Part shown: positions 51,084 to 58,789 of the stretch, one piece after another
Layout of the letters: every line of letters starts with the position of its first letter
Position numbering within the stretch: the first letter of the stretch is position 1
Source: Cohnella thailandensis
GTDB lineage: Bacteria > Bacillota > Bacilli > Paenibacillales > Paenibacillaceae
Direction: 5' to 3'
NCBI RefSeq assembly: GCF_014212135.1
Contig: NZ_JACJVQ010000019.1
Coordinates: 434,001-498,000, forward strand
DNA: 64,000 nt
Notes under the pieces: model-generated
Told to the model about the DNA's origin: nothing
Database searches by the model: none
What the model saw: the letters and a program-made list of their open reading frames with translations, nothing else
Program-made: the position numbers and the translations under genes

Positions 51084-51580
51084 ACGATTCTATAATCATT
51101 AAACCGATATCGTCCGATAGGATTCCGGAAGCGCACGTGCTGGAGACGCTATGTTATCCGCCCGATCAAGCGGCCGCTTTGGAAGCGTTTCGATATCGCC
51201 AGGCGACGTTCCCGGATTTCTTCCTGGGCGCTTGGGACGGGGAAGAGCTGGTCGGGCTTGCGTGCGGCGTTCGGACGGATGCCAAGGATTGCACCGACGT
51301 CGGCATCAAGCAGCGTCACGGAGGGCGGGTCGACGGTAGGAAGCTATGCATTCTGTCGGTCGCGGTTCATCCGGATTATCGCCAATGCGGGCTTGGAACC
51401 GGGCTGCTGGACCGGATCGTGTCGCTCGCGGCGAGCAGCGGGTTGTCATCGGTCATGCTGATGAGCCAGCGGGAGCTTGTGCCCTGGTATGAGGCGAGAG
51501 GGTTTCACGCGACGGGGCTCGTTCATAGCGAGCACGGCGGAGTGGATTGGCACGATATGCTCCTGGCGTTCTGCGAGTAA
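51080..51580 (+). CDS. GNAT-family N-acetyltransferase
   Basis: A 166-residue acetyl-CoA-dependent acetyltransferase. Motif A is LSVAVHPDYRQCGLGTGLL (the RxxGxG acetyl-CoA loop) and motif B is YEARGFHATG. It resembles arylalkylamine N-acetyltransferases, but the acceptor is unknown. The GTG overlaps the ATPase stop (GTGA), so both are made together; a joint role in modifying or exporting an amine is a guess. Confidence 0.88.
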   Translation: MNDSIIIKPISSDRIPEAHVLETLCYPPDQAAALEAFRYRQATFPDFFLGAWDGEELVGLACGVRTDAKDCTDVGIKQRHGGRVDGRKLCILSVAVHPDYRQCGLGTGLLDRIVSLAASSGLSSVMLMSQRELVPWYEARGFHATGLVHSEHGGVDWHDMLLAFCE

Positions 51581-51585
51581 GAGAA

Positions 51586-51606
51586 GAGACCGGTTCGTCC
51601 GGTCTC
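51586..51606. terminator. Hairpin after the GNAT gene
   Basis: GAGACCGG (51586-51593) pairs with CCGGTCTC (51599-51606) between convergent genes. No T-run follows on the plus strand. Confidence 0.5.
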
Positions 51607-51622
51607 CCGCGCTCGGTCAAGC

Positions 51623-51742
51623 TTAGACTCGTTCTGTGCGTCCGGCGGCGAGATCGCGCAAGGAAGCGATCTTGCCGTGCGGTTGCTGGGATTGCTTGCG
51701 GACCTTCCAGGCGTTCTCGCGACGATGCTTGGATGTTGTCAT
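51623..51742 (-). CDS. 39-residue basic protein of unknown function
   Basis: An ATG at 51742 with a near-perfect AGGAGGG seven bases upstream opens MTTSKHRRENAWKVRKQSQQ and runs to a TAA at 51623. The product is very basic, has no hydrophobic segment and ends in ASLRDLAAGRTERV. Ribosome binding site quality, composition and convergent placement between two hairpin-ended genes support a real gene. Function unknown; an RNA- or DNA-binding role is possible. Confidence 0.6.
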   Translation of the reverse strand: MTTSKHRRENAWKVRKQSQQPHGKIASLRDLAAGRTERV

Positions 51743-51854
51743 TGGGCACCCTCCTGATGAACGAAGTTGACGAGCATTTCTTAGATTGACGTCCGCGCGG
51801 AACCGCTATTCCCGGCATTTCATGGGACGCCGCATTAGAATGGGGGAATCAGAC

Positions 51855-52526
51855 ATGAATACGAATCTCGGGCAAGCCACAGTCGTTTCCATTAATACGG
51901 GCAAGGTTCAGGCCGGAAGCTTTAAAGGCAAGGAAGCCCATTCCGGCATTTACAAGGAGCCGGCCGGCCGGTCTCTCCGGCTTGGACAAACCGGCATAGA
52001 AGGCGACGAGCAAGCGGATCCGATCAACCACGGAGGTCCGGATAAAGCCGTCTGCGTATACATCCGCGATCATTATCCGCATTGGGAGCGGGTGCTTGGC
52101 CGATCTCTTCCGGACGGCGCGTTCGGGGAGAACTTCACGGTCGAAGGCCTCTCCGAGGACGACGTCCACATCGGCGACGTCTATCGGATCGGGGAGACGG
52201 TCGTTCAAGTAAGCCAGCCGAGGCAGCCTTGCTGGAAGCTGGCGATGAAGTGGGGGCTCGACGAGCTGCCGGTGCTCGTGTCGGAGAAGGGAGCGACGGG
52301 CTTCTACTTCCGGGTGCTGACGCCGGGAACCGTGGACACGGGCATCCTCGAACGGGTAGAGCTCCATCCCGCGCGCGTTACCGTAACGGAAGCGAATCGC
52401 ATCATGCATCGGGATCGTACGGACAAGGACGGATTGCGGAAAATGCTCTCGTTGGACGTCCTTGCGGACAGCTGGAGGAACACGTTCGAGAAGAGGCTGG
52501 CGAGATTGGAAGGCGGAGAGGGATGA
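51855..52526 (+). CDS. MOSC domain protein (YiiM-like)
   Basis: A 223-residue protein with a MOSC domain (about residues 35-170), the beta-barrel fold of molybdenum cofactor sulfurases. Its conserved Cys is in QPRQPCWKLA near residue 128. The C-terminal 3-alpha region fits the YiiM branch, which reduces N-hydroxylated compounds using molybdenum cofactor. Operon with the SDR gene, overlapping by 4 bases. A link to the modAB uptake system 20 kb away is only biochemical. Confidence 0.9.
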   Translation: MNTNLGQATVVSINTGKVQAGSFKGKEAHSGIYKEPAGRSLRLGQTGIEGDEQADPINHGGPDKAVCVYIRDHYPHWERVLGRSLPDGAFGENFTVEGLSEDDVHIGDVYRIGETVVQVSQPRQPCWKLAMKWGLDELPVLVSEKGATGFYFRVLTPGTVDTGILERVELHPARVTVTEANRIMHRDRTDKDGLRKMLSLDVLADSWRNTFEKRLARLEGGEG

Positions 52527-53275
52527 GCCGATTCCAGGGACGGACCGTTCTCATCACCGGAGCGACCGGCGGCATCGGCCGCGACTTGGCGCGCGCTTAT
52601 TCCGAGCTCGGGGCTTCCGCGTTCCTGACCGATCTTCCGAACGGGGAGGGGGAGAAGCTCGCCCGAGAGCTGAGGACGGCCGGCGGCAAGGCAACCTTCT
52701 ACCAAGCCGATCTCGCCGAGGCCGAATCGGCCGCCCTGATCATGGATGCGGCGCAGCGAGAATTCGGCCGGATCGATATCTTGATCAACAATGCCGGCTT
52801 CGGCATCTGGAAGTCTCCGCTGGAGCTGTCGATCGAGGAGTGGGACTCGGTGCTGAACGTCAATCTTCGCGGGACGTTCCTTTGTTCGCGGGAAGCGGCG
52901 AAGGTGATGAAGCGACAGGGGACAGGCGGGGCGATCGTGAACATCGCTTCGACGAGAGCGGTCCAGTCCGAGCCGAACTCGGAGGCCTATGCCGCCTCCA
53001 AGGGCGGAATTCTCTCGATCACGCATGCGCTCGCGCTGTCCCTCGGTCCCGACCGGATTCGGGTGAACGCGATCAGCCCGGGCTGGATCGACAACGGGAA
53101 GTTCGGCGAGCTGCGCCCCGAGGACCACGAGCAGCACCCGGCCGGACGGGTCGGGACGACGATGGACATCGCCCGCGCCTGCTTCTATCTGACCGATCCG
53201 GACAACGACTTCGTGACTGGAATCAACCTGACGGTAGACGGAGGCATGACCCGCAAGATGATCTACGTCGAGTAG
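52523..53275 (+). CDS. Short-chain dehydrogenase/reductase
   Basis: A 250-residue classical SDR. The NAD(P) glycine motif is TGATGGIG (residues 12-19), NNAG at 89-92, and the catalytic triad S143, Y156 and K160 (YAASK). Asp37 after the second strand (FLTDLP) favours NAD over NADP. The ATG overlaps the MOSC stop (ATGA) and has GGCGGAGAGGG upstream. Substrate unknown. Confidence 0.93.
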   Translation: MSRFQGRTVLITGATGGIGRDLARAYSELGASAFLTDLPNGEGEKLARELRTAGGKATFYQADLAEAESAALIMDAAQREFGRIDILINNAGFGIWKSPLELSIEEWDSVLNVNLRGTFLCSREAAKVMKRQGTGGAIVNIASTRAVQSEPNSEAYAASKGGILSITHALALSLGPDRIRVNAISPGWIDNGKFGELRPEDHEQHPAGRVGTTMDIARACFYLTDPDNDFVTGINLTVDGGMTRKMIYVE

Positions 53276-53340
53276 CCGGAGGGCGAGTTCGCATAAGCGG
53301 GCACAACCTATGCAATCGAAGGAAGGTTGCGACATAGAAT

Positions 53341-53402
53341 AGGAGCAGATGAGCAGGAGGCGAACGCGAGCGCCCGGTCCGGCCCGTCCTGCTCCTTTTT
53401 TT
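53341..53402 (+). terminator. Terminator after the SDR gene
   Basis: GAGCAGGA (53351-53358) pairs with TCCTGCTC (53387-53394), or AGGAGCA (53341-53347) with TGCTCCT (53390-53396). A long T-run follows. Confidence 0.8.
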
Positions 53403-53556
53403 TGCCCATTCTTCGTAAGCGTTTACCAATTTCCGTCAAGTTCGGCAGGAAAATCCCGGAACGATAGCGAAAGGTATGGGGATAAGAGAACATCCAGCGT
53501 TTCATTCGCTTCTTTCGTCTGTAGTCACCACTATGCGAAGGGGGATTCGAAGGCAC

Positions 53557-54564
53557 ATGACCTCGCTGCCTAGATGGAACGAACTCGGTTTTTTTGAGAT
53601 TCGCCTGGAATCGATCGGCGGTCTCGGCGCCAACCTTGCCGGCAAGATGCTGGCGGAGGCGGGCGTGATGGGCGCCTCGCTGAACGGAGTCAGCTTCAGC
53701 TCGTACGGCTCCGAGAAGAAAGGCTCGCCCGTCAAGGCGCACATCCGCTTCTGCGATCCGGACACCCGGATTCGCGACACCTCTCCCGTAGAACGGCCTC
53801 ACGTCATCGGCATTTTCCACGAGAACCTATCCCGCACCGTCAACGTCATCTCCGGAATGTACGAGGACAGCATCGTCCTCGTGAATTCCAAGAAATCTCC
53901 CGAAGAACTGAAAGACAAACTGAAGCTGAAGAGCGGAACGATCGCCGTCGTCGACGCGACGGGCATCGCGCTGGAAGAGAACAACCGCGTCAATATGGGC
54001 ATGCTCGGAGGCTTGTTCCGGCTATGCGGCTTCCTCGATCCGGAATTCATGAAGGGAGTCGTCCGCAAGTCTCTGGAGAAGAAATACCCGGGCGCCGTCC
54101 AGCCTGCCTTGAACACGTTCCAGAGAGGCTACGACGAAGTGAAGTTCCAGTCGTTCGCGCTTCCGGAAGGCGAGGAGATGCCCGGCTTCGTCCGCATGGA
54201 CACGCCGGTGCTGGGGTATGAGACTCAGCCGATCGGCGGGCTTATCACCAACCCCGGCAACAGCATCCTGAAGGATCTGAGCATCTCCAGAGCCGGACGG
54301 CTGCCTCACTTCGCGGACGACAAGTGCATCCATTGCGCGGCTTGCGACAACGTATGCCCGGATTATTGCTTCGTCTGGGAGGAGCTGCCCGACAAGAAGG
54401 GGCGTCTGCAGATGTTCCTGCAGGGCATCGATTATCAATATTGCAAAGGCTGCCTGAAGTGCGTGCAGGCTTGCCCGACCGCCGCCCTTACGGGCGAGCT
54501 CGAAACCGAGGGCTATGCCGACGGCAGCCGCGTTCCGCACCGATTCGATCTGGCGATCTCTTGA
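53557..54564 (+). CDS. 2-oxoacid:ferredoxin oxidoreductase, fused gamma and ferredoxin subunits
   Basis: A 335-residue protein. Residues about 10-190 are the gamma domain (IGGLGANLAGKMLAEAG). The C-terminal part is a two-cluster ferredoxin: CIHCAACDNVCPDYC near residue 255 and CKGCLKCVQACP near 300, each ligating a [4Fe-4S] cluster. With the next gene it would oxidise a 2-oxoacid with CoA and reduce ferredoxin. The ATG at 53557 has GAAGG close upstream; the in-frame ATGs at 53533 and 53476 are alternatives. The second gene follows after 41 bases. Confidence 0.92.
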   Translation: MTSLPRWNELGFFEIRLESIGGLGANLAGKMLAEAGVMGASLNGVSFSSYGSEKKGSPVKAHIRFCDPDTRIRDTSPVERPHVIGIFHENLSRTVNVISGMYEDSIVLVNSKKSPEELKDKLKLKSGTIAVVDATGIALEENNRVNMGMLGGLFRLCGFLDPEFMKGVVRKSLEKKYPGAVQPALNTFQRGYDEVKFQSFALPEGEEMPGFVRMDTPVLGYETQPIGGLITNPGNSILKDLSISRAGRLPHFADDKCIHCAACDNVCPDYCFVWEELPDKKGRLQMFLQGIDYQYCKGCLKCVQACPTAALTGELETEGYADGSRVPHRFDLAIS

Positions 54565-54605
54565 ATTAACCGCATATCAGTTGGTTAAGAAGGGTGGAGC
54601 TTAGG

Positions 54606-56939
54606 ATGGCGATTGATTTAAGCAAGACCACAAGCCCCAAGGGCAAGATCGAGCAGCGAATCGTCTACGAATCCGGCAACGAGATGGCCGCTTACGCCGC
54701 TCACCAGATCAACTATCACATCATGGGGTATTTTCCGATCTCGCCTTCGACCGAAGTGGCTCAATTCCTCGACTTGATGAAGGCGAACGGTCAGCACGAC
54801 ATCGTGCTCATTCCGGCGGACGGGGAGCACGGCTCCGCGGGCGTCTGCTACGGAGCTTCCACGGCGGGCGGCCGCGTGTTCAACGCGACGAGCGCGAACG
54901 GGTACCTGTACATGCTCGAGCAGATGCCCGTCCAATCGGGCACCCGCTTCCCGATGGTCATGAACCTGGTCTGCCGATCCGTGTCGGGACCTCTGGACAT
55001 CCACGGCGACCACTCGGACCTGTATTTCGCGCTGAACACGGGCTGGCCGATCGTGCTGTGCCGCGATCCGCAGGCGGTCTACGACATGAACATCATCGCG
55101 CTTAAGCTGGCGGAAGACCCCGAGGTCCGCTTGCCGGTGCTCGTCGCCTCGGACGGATATTTCACGAGCCACCAGAAGCGGCGCGTCATGACGTTCGCGA
55201 ATCGCGAGGACGTGCTCGCGTTCGTCGGGGAGAAGCCGCCGGAGGGCTTCGCCCACGTGCTCGACCGCGACAACCCGATTACCGTCGGCCCTTACATGAA
55301 CGAGCCGGATTATATCAACAACTGCTACCAGCAGTCGATGGCGATGTACCGGGCGGAAGCGGTTTACGACCGGATTCGCCAAGAATACGCCGAGCTGACC
55401 GGCCGGGATTATCCGATTCTCGACCTCTACCGGATGGACGACGCCGAGGTGGCCGTATTCCTGCTCAATTCGTCGGCGGAGATCGTCAAGGACGTCGTGG
55501 ATCAGCTTCGCGAGAAAGGAGTCAAGGCCGGCTCCGTCTCGCCGAACATCATTCGCCCGTTCCCGGCGAAGCAGATCGCGGAGGCGCTGCACGGGGTCAA
55601 GGCCGTCACGGTCGGCGACCGCGCCGATTCGTACGGAGGGCACGGCGGCAACATGACGATCGAAGTGAAGGCGGCTCTGCAGACGTACGAGAACCATACG
55701 ACGAAGGTAATCAGCCGAATCTACGGGCTCGGCGGCAAAGACTTCTATGCCGAGGACGGGCTGAAGCTGTTCGAGGAGGCGATCGCGGCGGCGGGACTGG
55801 ACGGAGCGGCGGCCGCGGAAGGGGCGGCCTCCCCGAAGCCGTTCGATTACCACGGCCATACGGCGGGCGATCCGGCCAAGGCTCCGAAGCGGGTGCTTAC
55901 GCCAATGAAGTTCGAGGAGCTGAAGACGGGCCTCATCACCGTCACTCCCGACGAGACGACCGGCAAGCTGAACGTCCGCGTGCCGCCTTTGCGCAGCCTG
56001 ACCAAGAAGCCGAAAAGAATCGCTCCGGGACACGGCGCTTGCCCGGGCTGCGGCATTTTCTCCGGGTTGGAGCTGTTCTTCAAAGGCATCGAGGGCGACA
56101 TGATCGCGCTCTTCCATACGGGCTGCGCGATGGTCGTCACGACCGGCTACCCCTATTCCGCTCACAAGGCGACCTATATCCACAACCTGTTCCAGAACGG
56201 GGCGGCCACTCTGTCCGGCGTCGTGGAGATGTTCTACGAACGCAAGCGCCGGGGAGAGCTCGATCATCTGGGGCTGAAGGAAGACTTCACGTTCGTGATG
56301 ATCACCGGCGACGGCGGCATGGACATCGGCATGGGGCCGGCCATCGGCGCGGCGCTCCGCAACCATAAGATGATTATTCTGGAGTACGATAACGAAGGCT
56401 ACATGAACACGGGCGCCCAGCTGTCTTATTCGACGCCGCTCGGGCACCGGACATCGACTTCGAACGTCGGCAAGCAGCAGGCGGGCAAGGTTTTCCATCA
56501 CAAGGATACGGCACAGATCATGGCGGCGACGAATATCCCTTACGTGTTTACGGGCAGCGAAGCGAATCCGATCGACCTCGTGCGCAAGGCGGCGAAGGCG
56601 CAATGGTACGCCCGGAACGAAGGGATGGTGTACGGGAAGATCCTGATCACCTGTCCGCTCAACTGGCTGTCGGAAGACAGGGACGGCTCCACGATCATCG
56701 AGCAGGCGGTCAATACGTGCTTCTTCCCGCTCTACGAGGTGGAGAGAGGCGTCACGAACATTACGTACAACCCGGAAGAGAAGGGCAAGAAGAGCTCGGT
56801 TCTCGATTGGCTGCGAATGATGGGCAAGACGAAACACATGTCCAAACCGGAGAATCAAGAGACGCTGAGAGAATTCGAGAACGAAATCGAGCGGAGATGG
56901 GCCGTGCTGAAGGCGAAGCATGAGAGCCCTTATCTCTAA
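54606..56939 (+). CDS. 2-oxoacid:ferredoxin oxidoreductase, fused alpha and beta subunits
   Basis: A 777-residue protein joining the alpha subunit (about residues 20-400: YFPISPSTEV, GDHSDLYFALNTGW) to the TPP-binding beta subunit (about 475-740). The beta part has GHGACPGCG, supplying cluster cysteines, and the TPP motif GDGGMDIGMG ... EYDNEGYMNTG. It converts a 2-oxoacid and CoA to acyl-CoA and CO2. Pyruvate is likely but not proven; 2-oxoglutarate or branched substrates are possible. The ATG at 54606 follows GGTGGAG. With the gene upstream it makes a complete two-polypeptide enzyme. Confidence 0.93.
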   Translation: MAIDLSKTTSPKGKIEQRIVYESGNEMAAYAAHQINYHIMGYFPISPSTEVAQFLDLMKANGQHDIVLIPADGEHGSAGVCYGASTAGGRVFNATSANGYLYMLEQMPVQSGTRFPMVMNLVCRSVSGPLDIHGDHSDLYFALNTGWPIVLCRDPQAVYDMNIIALKLAEDPEVRLPVLVASDGYFTSHQKRRVMTFANREDVLAFVGEKPPEGFAHVLDRDNPITVGPYMNEPDYINNCYQQSMAMYRAEAVYDRIRQEYAELTGRDYPILDLYRMDDAEVAVFLLNSSAEIVKDVVDQLREKGVKAGSVSPNIIRPFPAKQIAEALHGVKAVTVGDRADSYGGHGGNMTIEVKAALQTYENHTTKVISRIYGLGGKDFYAEDGLKLFEEAIAAAGLDGAAAAEGAASPKPFDYHGHTAGDPAKAPKRVLTPMKFEELKTGLITVTPDETTGKLNVRVPPLRSLTKKPKRIAPGHGACPGCGIFSGLELFFKGIEGDMIALFHTGCAMVVTTGYPYSAHKATYIHNLFQNGAATLSGVVEMFYERKRRGELDHLGLKEDFTFVMITGDGGMDIGMGPAIGAALRNHKMIILEYDNEGYMNTGAQLSYSTPLGHRTSTSNVGKQQAGKVFHHKDTAQIMAATNIPYVFTGSEANPIDLVRKAAKAQWYARNEGMVYGKILITCPLNWLSEDRDGSTIIEQAVNTCFFPLYEVERGVTNITYNPEEKGKKSSVLDWLRMMGKTKHMSKPENQETLREFENEIERRWAVLKAKHESPYL

Positions 56940-56953
56940 GGCGGTGAGCGGAG

Positions 56954-57301
56954 ATGCCTTACGCGCTTAGGCATATCGGAACCGGGGAACTGTTGGCGGG
57001 CAAGCAGGCGAACGCGTATCAGCTAGCTTACTACGGCTTGCTTCTATGGGACGACGAGCCGGACGAGGAGCAAAGGTTCGACGTGCTGATGAAGTCGGAG
57101 CGGTTCCGCGCCTTGGCCCCGGAGACGATCATCAAGGAGAGGCACGCGGCGGAATGGGAGCAGGTGCAGGAGCTGAGCCGGTGGAAAATCACGCTGATTA
57201 CGGAGCAGGAAGCGAAGCTCGGCAACGTGAAGCTGCGCAACGATCCTTCCTTGCGGATCTTTATGAGAGGCGGGCAGCTGCTCGCGGAGCCTGCGGAATA
57301 A
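56954..57301 (+). CDS. Small protein of unknown function downstream of the oxidoreductase
   Basis: A 115-residue soluble protein with Trp and Glu-rich helices (RHAAEWEQVQELSRWKI) and no recognised motif. It starts 14 bases after the oxidoreductase gene with GGCGGTGAGCGGAG before the ATG, so it is probably part of that operon and could be an assembly or regulatory factor. Evidence is only positional. Confidence 0.65.
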   Translation: MPYALRHIGTGELLAGKQANAYQLAYYGLLLWDDEPDEEQRFDVLMKSERFRALAPETIIKERHAAEWEQVQELSRWKITLITEQEAKLGNVKLRNDPSLRIFMRGGQLLAEPAE

Positions 57302-57398
57302 CCATTCGCCCTGAAAACTCGGGTAGGCGAACGTGCACCGATTGGGCTCCCGCATTATAAACTGTCGATAAGACAACAGTGAAGGAGCCGTTCGATCG

Positions 57399-58013
57399 AT
57401 GGATTCTTACTTCGGGCTTCCTTACCCTTATGCCTATCCGGTAAGGACGAATGCGGCGGATTGGACGCCGGCCGCGGTTCAGTTAAACCGAACGCTGCGC
57501 ATGCTGTGGGAGCAGCATGTCTATTGGACTCGCCTGACCGTGAACAGCATCGTCGGGAGGTACCCGGAACAACAGGCGGCAACCGCCCGTTTGCTCCGCA
57601 ATCCGACCGATTTCGGCGCGGCGTTGGAGCCGTATTACGGCAAGGCGATCGCCGACCGCTTCGCCGCGCTGCTGCGGGATCACCTGACCATCGCCGCGGA
57701 GTTTGTCACCGATCTGCGGGACGGGAAGCAGGCGGAAGCGGCCGACGCGCAGAAGCGATGGTACGCCAATGCGGCGGACATCGCGGAGTTTCTCGGCCGG
57801 ATCAATCCTTATTGGTCCCGCCAGGAATGGGTCATGATGATGAACGAGCATCTGAGGCTGCTGACCTTGGAGGCTGCCTCCCGATTAAGAGCCGATTATG
57901 TCGCGAACGCGGCGACGTCCGATCCGATCGAGAGGCAGGCGCTGGAGATGGCGGACGTGATGACGCAAGGAATCATCCGGCAGTTTCCCTCCGCATTCGG
58001 AATCGTAAGCTGA
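57399..58013 (+). CDS. Helical-bundle protein of unknown function
   Basis: A 204-residue mostly helical protein (repeated Leu/Ala/Glu helices of about 25-30 residues). Trp and His pairs, as in LWEQHVYWTRL and LLRDHLTIAAEF, recall four-helix bundles that bind metals or interact with membranes. Homologues in spore formers are sometimes mislabelled acetylglutamate kinase; no kinase motif is present. GAAGGAG lies before the ATG. Ends at a very strong terminator. Confidence 0.7.
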   Translation: MDSYFGLPYPYAYPVRTNAADWTPAAVQLNRTLRMLWEQHVYWTRLTVNSIVGRYPEQQAATARLLRNPTDFGAALEPYYGKAIADRFAALLRDHLTIAAEFVTDLRDGKQAEAADAQKRWYANAADIAEFLGRINPYWSRQEWVMMMNEHLRLLTLEAASRLRADYVANAATSDPIERQALEMADVMTQGIIRQFPSAFGIVS

Positions 58014-58022
58014 TCCCTCGTC

Positions 58023-58060
58023 AGACGGTTAACCGGGCTGGTCCCGGTTAACCGTCTTTT
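58023..58060 (+). terminator. Terminator after the helical-bundle gene
   Basis: AGACGGTTAACCGGG (58023-58037) pairs perfectly over 15 bp with CCCGGTTAACCGTCT (58043-58057), then Ts. Confidence 0.9.
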
Positions 58061-58158
58061 CGGCTTTCCTCGTTCGATCTTCAGCCAATATTTTGTTTTC
58101 CAATTCCGGTGAAATGGCCGTCATCACGATCCTTGTATTTGTGATATAATGATAGTCA

Positions 58159-58186
58159 ACGCAATCAAGGATACGCAATCAAGGAT
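58159..58186 (+). repeat. Tandem 14-bp duplication in a leader
   Basis: ACGCAATCAAGGAT occurs twice back to back, just downstream of a TATAAT box (58145-58150) and upstream of the gene at 58218. Confidence 0.8.
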
Positions 58187-58217
58187 AGTGCGAGAGTCCT
58201 CGGGAGGGAACAAATCA

Positions 58218-58742
58218 ATGGAACGACGTTTTGTCATCGAGGCGGTCATGATCGCCACTTACGGCCAGCTGCTTCTGCCGAAACGTCCTGTCGAATACAG
58301 GATTCCTTACTCCACGATCATGGAGCTATACGATATGAAGGATAGTCCGGAGCCGATCATGCCGGAACCGGAGGACGATCGCCACGTCAAGGCGAAGGTA
58401 GCGGAGATGATTCAATTCTTCGAGGACCCGTTTAATAAGAAGAAGCTGGAAAGGGCGCTGCTTGCGCCGTGGCGCGAGAGCCCGCCTCTGCCCATTAACG
58501 AGCACGTTACTTTTATCGTGGTTAATTCCGTCGAGAATATGCAGTACGGAGAAGTGTTCGATCCGATCGAGACGGAGCTGATCCTTACTTCGCTGCGTTT
58601 GCAATGCCCGATCCTGACCGATCAGATCGAGTTCCAGGACAAGGCGATTCAGAATAGCATTCCGGTTCTTCTCTATGATATCGACGATTACGAGTTTGCC
58701 TTGGAAGAAGACGTTCCGTCTTCGGACGGTTATTCGCAATAA
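58218..58742 (+). CDS. Conserved-type protein of unknown function
   Basis: A 174-residue cytoplasmic protein of mixed strand and helix. It opens MERRFVIEAVMIATYGQLLL, has a Pro-rich acidic stretch (residues about 45-57), a central FIVVNSVENMQYGEVFDPIE and an acidic tail. No motif is recognised. The ATG at 58218 has GGAGGGAAC upstream. The frame is open to 58149, but that part includes the tandem duplication and lacks a site. Single gene with its own promoter and hairpin. Confidence 0.7.
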   Translation: MERRFVIEAVMIATYGQLLLPKRPVEYRIPYSTIMELYDMKDSPEPIMPEPEDDRHVKAKVAEMIQFFEDPFNKKKLERALLAPWRESPPLPINEHVTFIVVNSVENMQYGEVFDPIETELILTSLRLQCPILTDQIEFQDKAIQNSIPVLLYDIDDYEFALEEDVPSSDGYSQ

Positions 58743-58772
58743 GAAGCTGCCGGCATCAGCCGGCAGCTTCTC
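58743..58772 (+). terminator. Hairpin after the gene at 58218
   Basis: AGAAGCTGCCGG (58743-58754) pairs perfectly with CCGGCAGCTTCT (58761-58772). No T-run, and the next ribosome binding site follows within 10 bases, so read-through is possible. Confidence 0.6.
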
Positions 58773-58789
58773 GCGCTAGGAGGGAAGGA

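Noticed and set aside
54618..56921. Very long open frame (767 codons) on the minus strand, antisense to the oxidoreductase alpha-beta gene
   Set aside because: It is a by-product of GC-rich third positions in the plus-strand gene. It shows no family motifs, is rich in Arg, and the opposite strand has full-length diagnostic motifs.
58149..58217. Longer N-terminus for the gene at 58218
   Set aside because: The upstream ATG overlaps the -10 region, the added segment includes the 14-bp tandem duplication, and the good ribosome binding site is before 58218.
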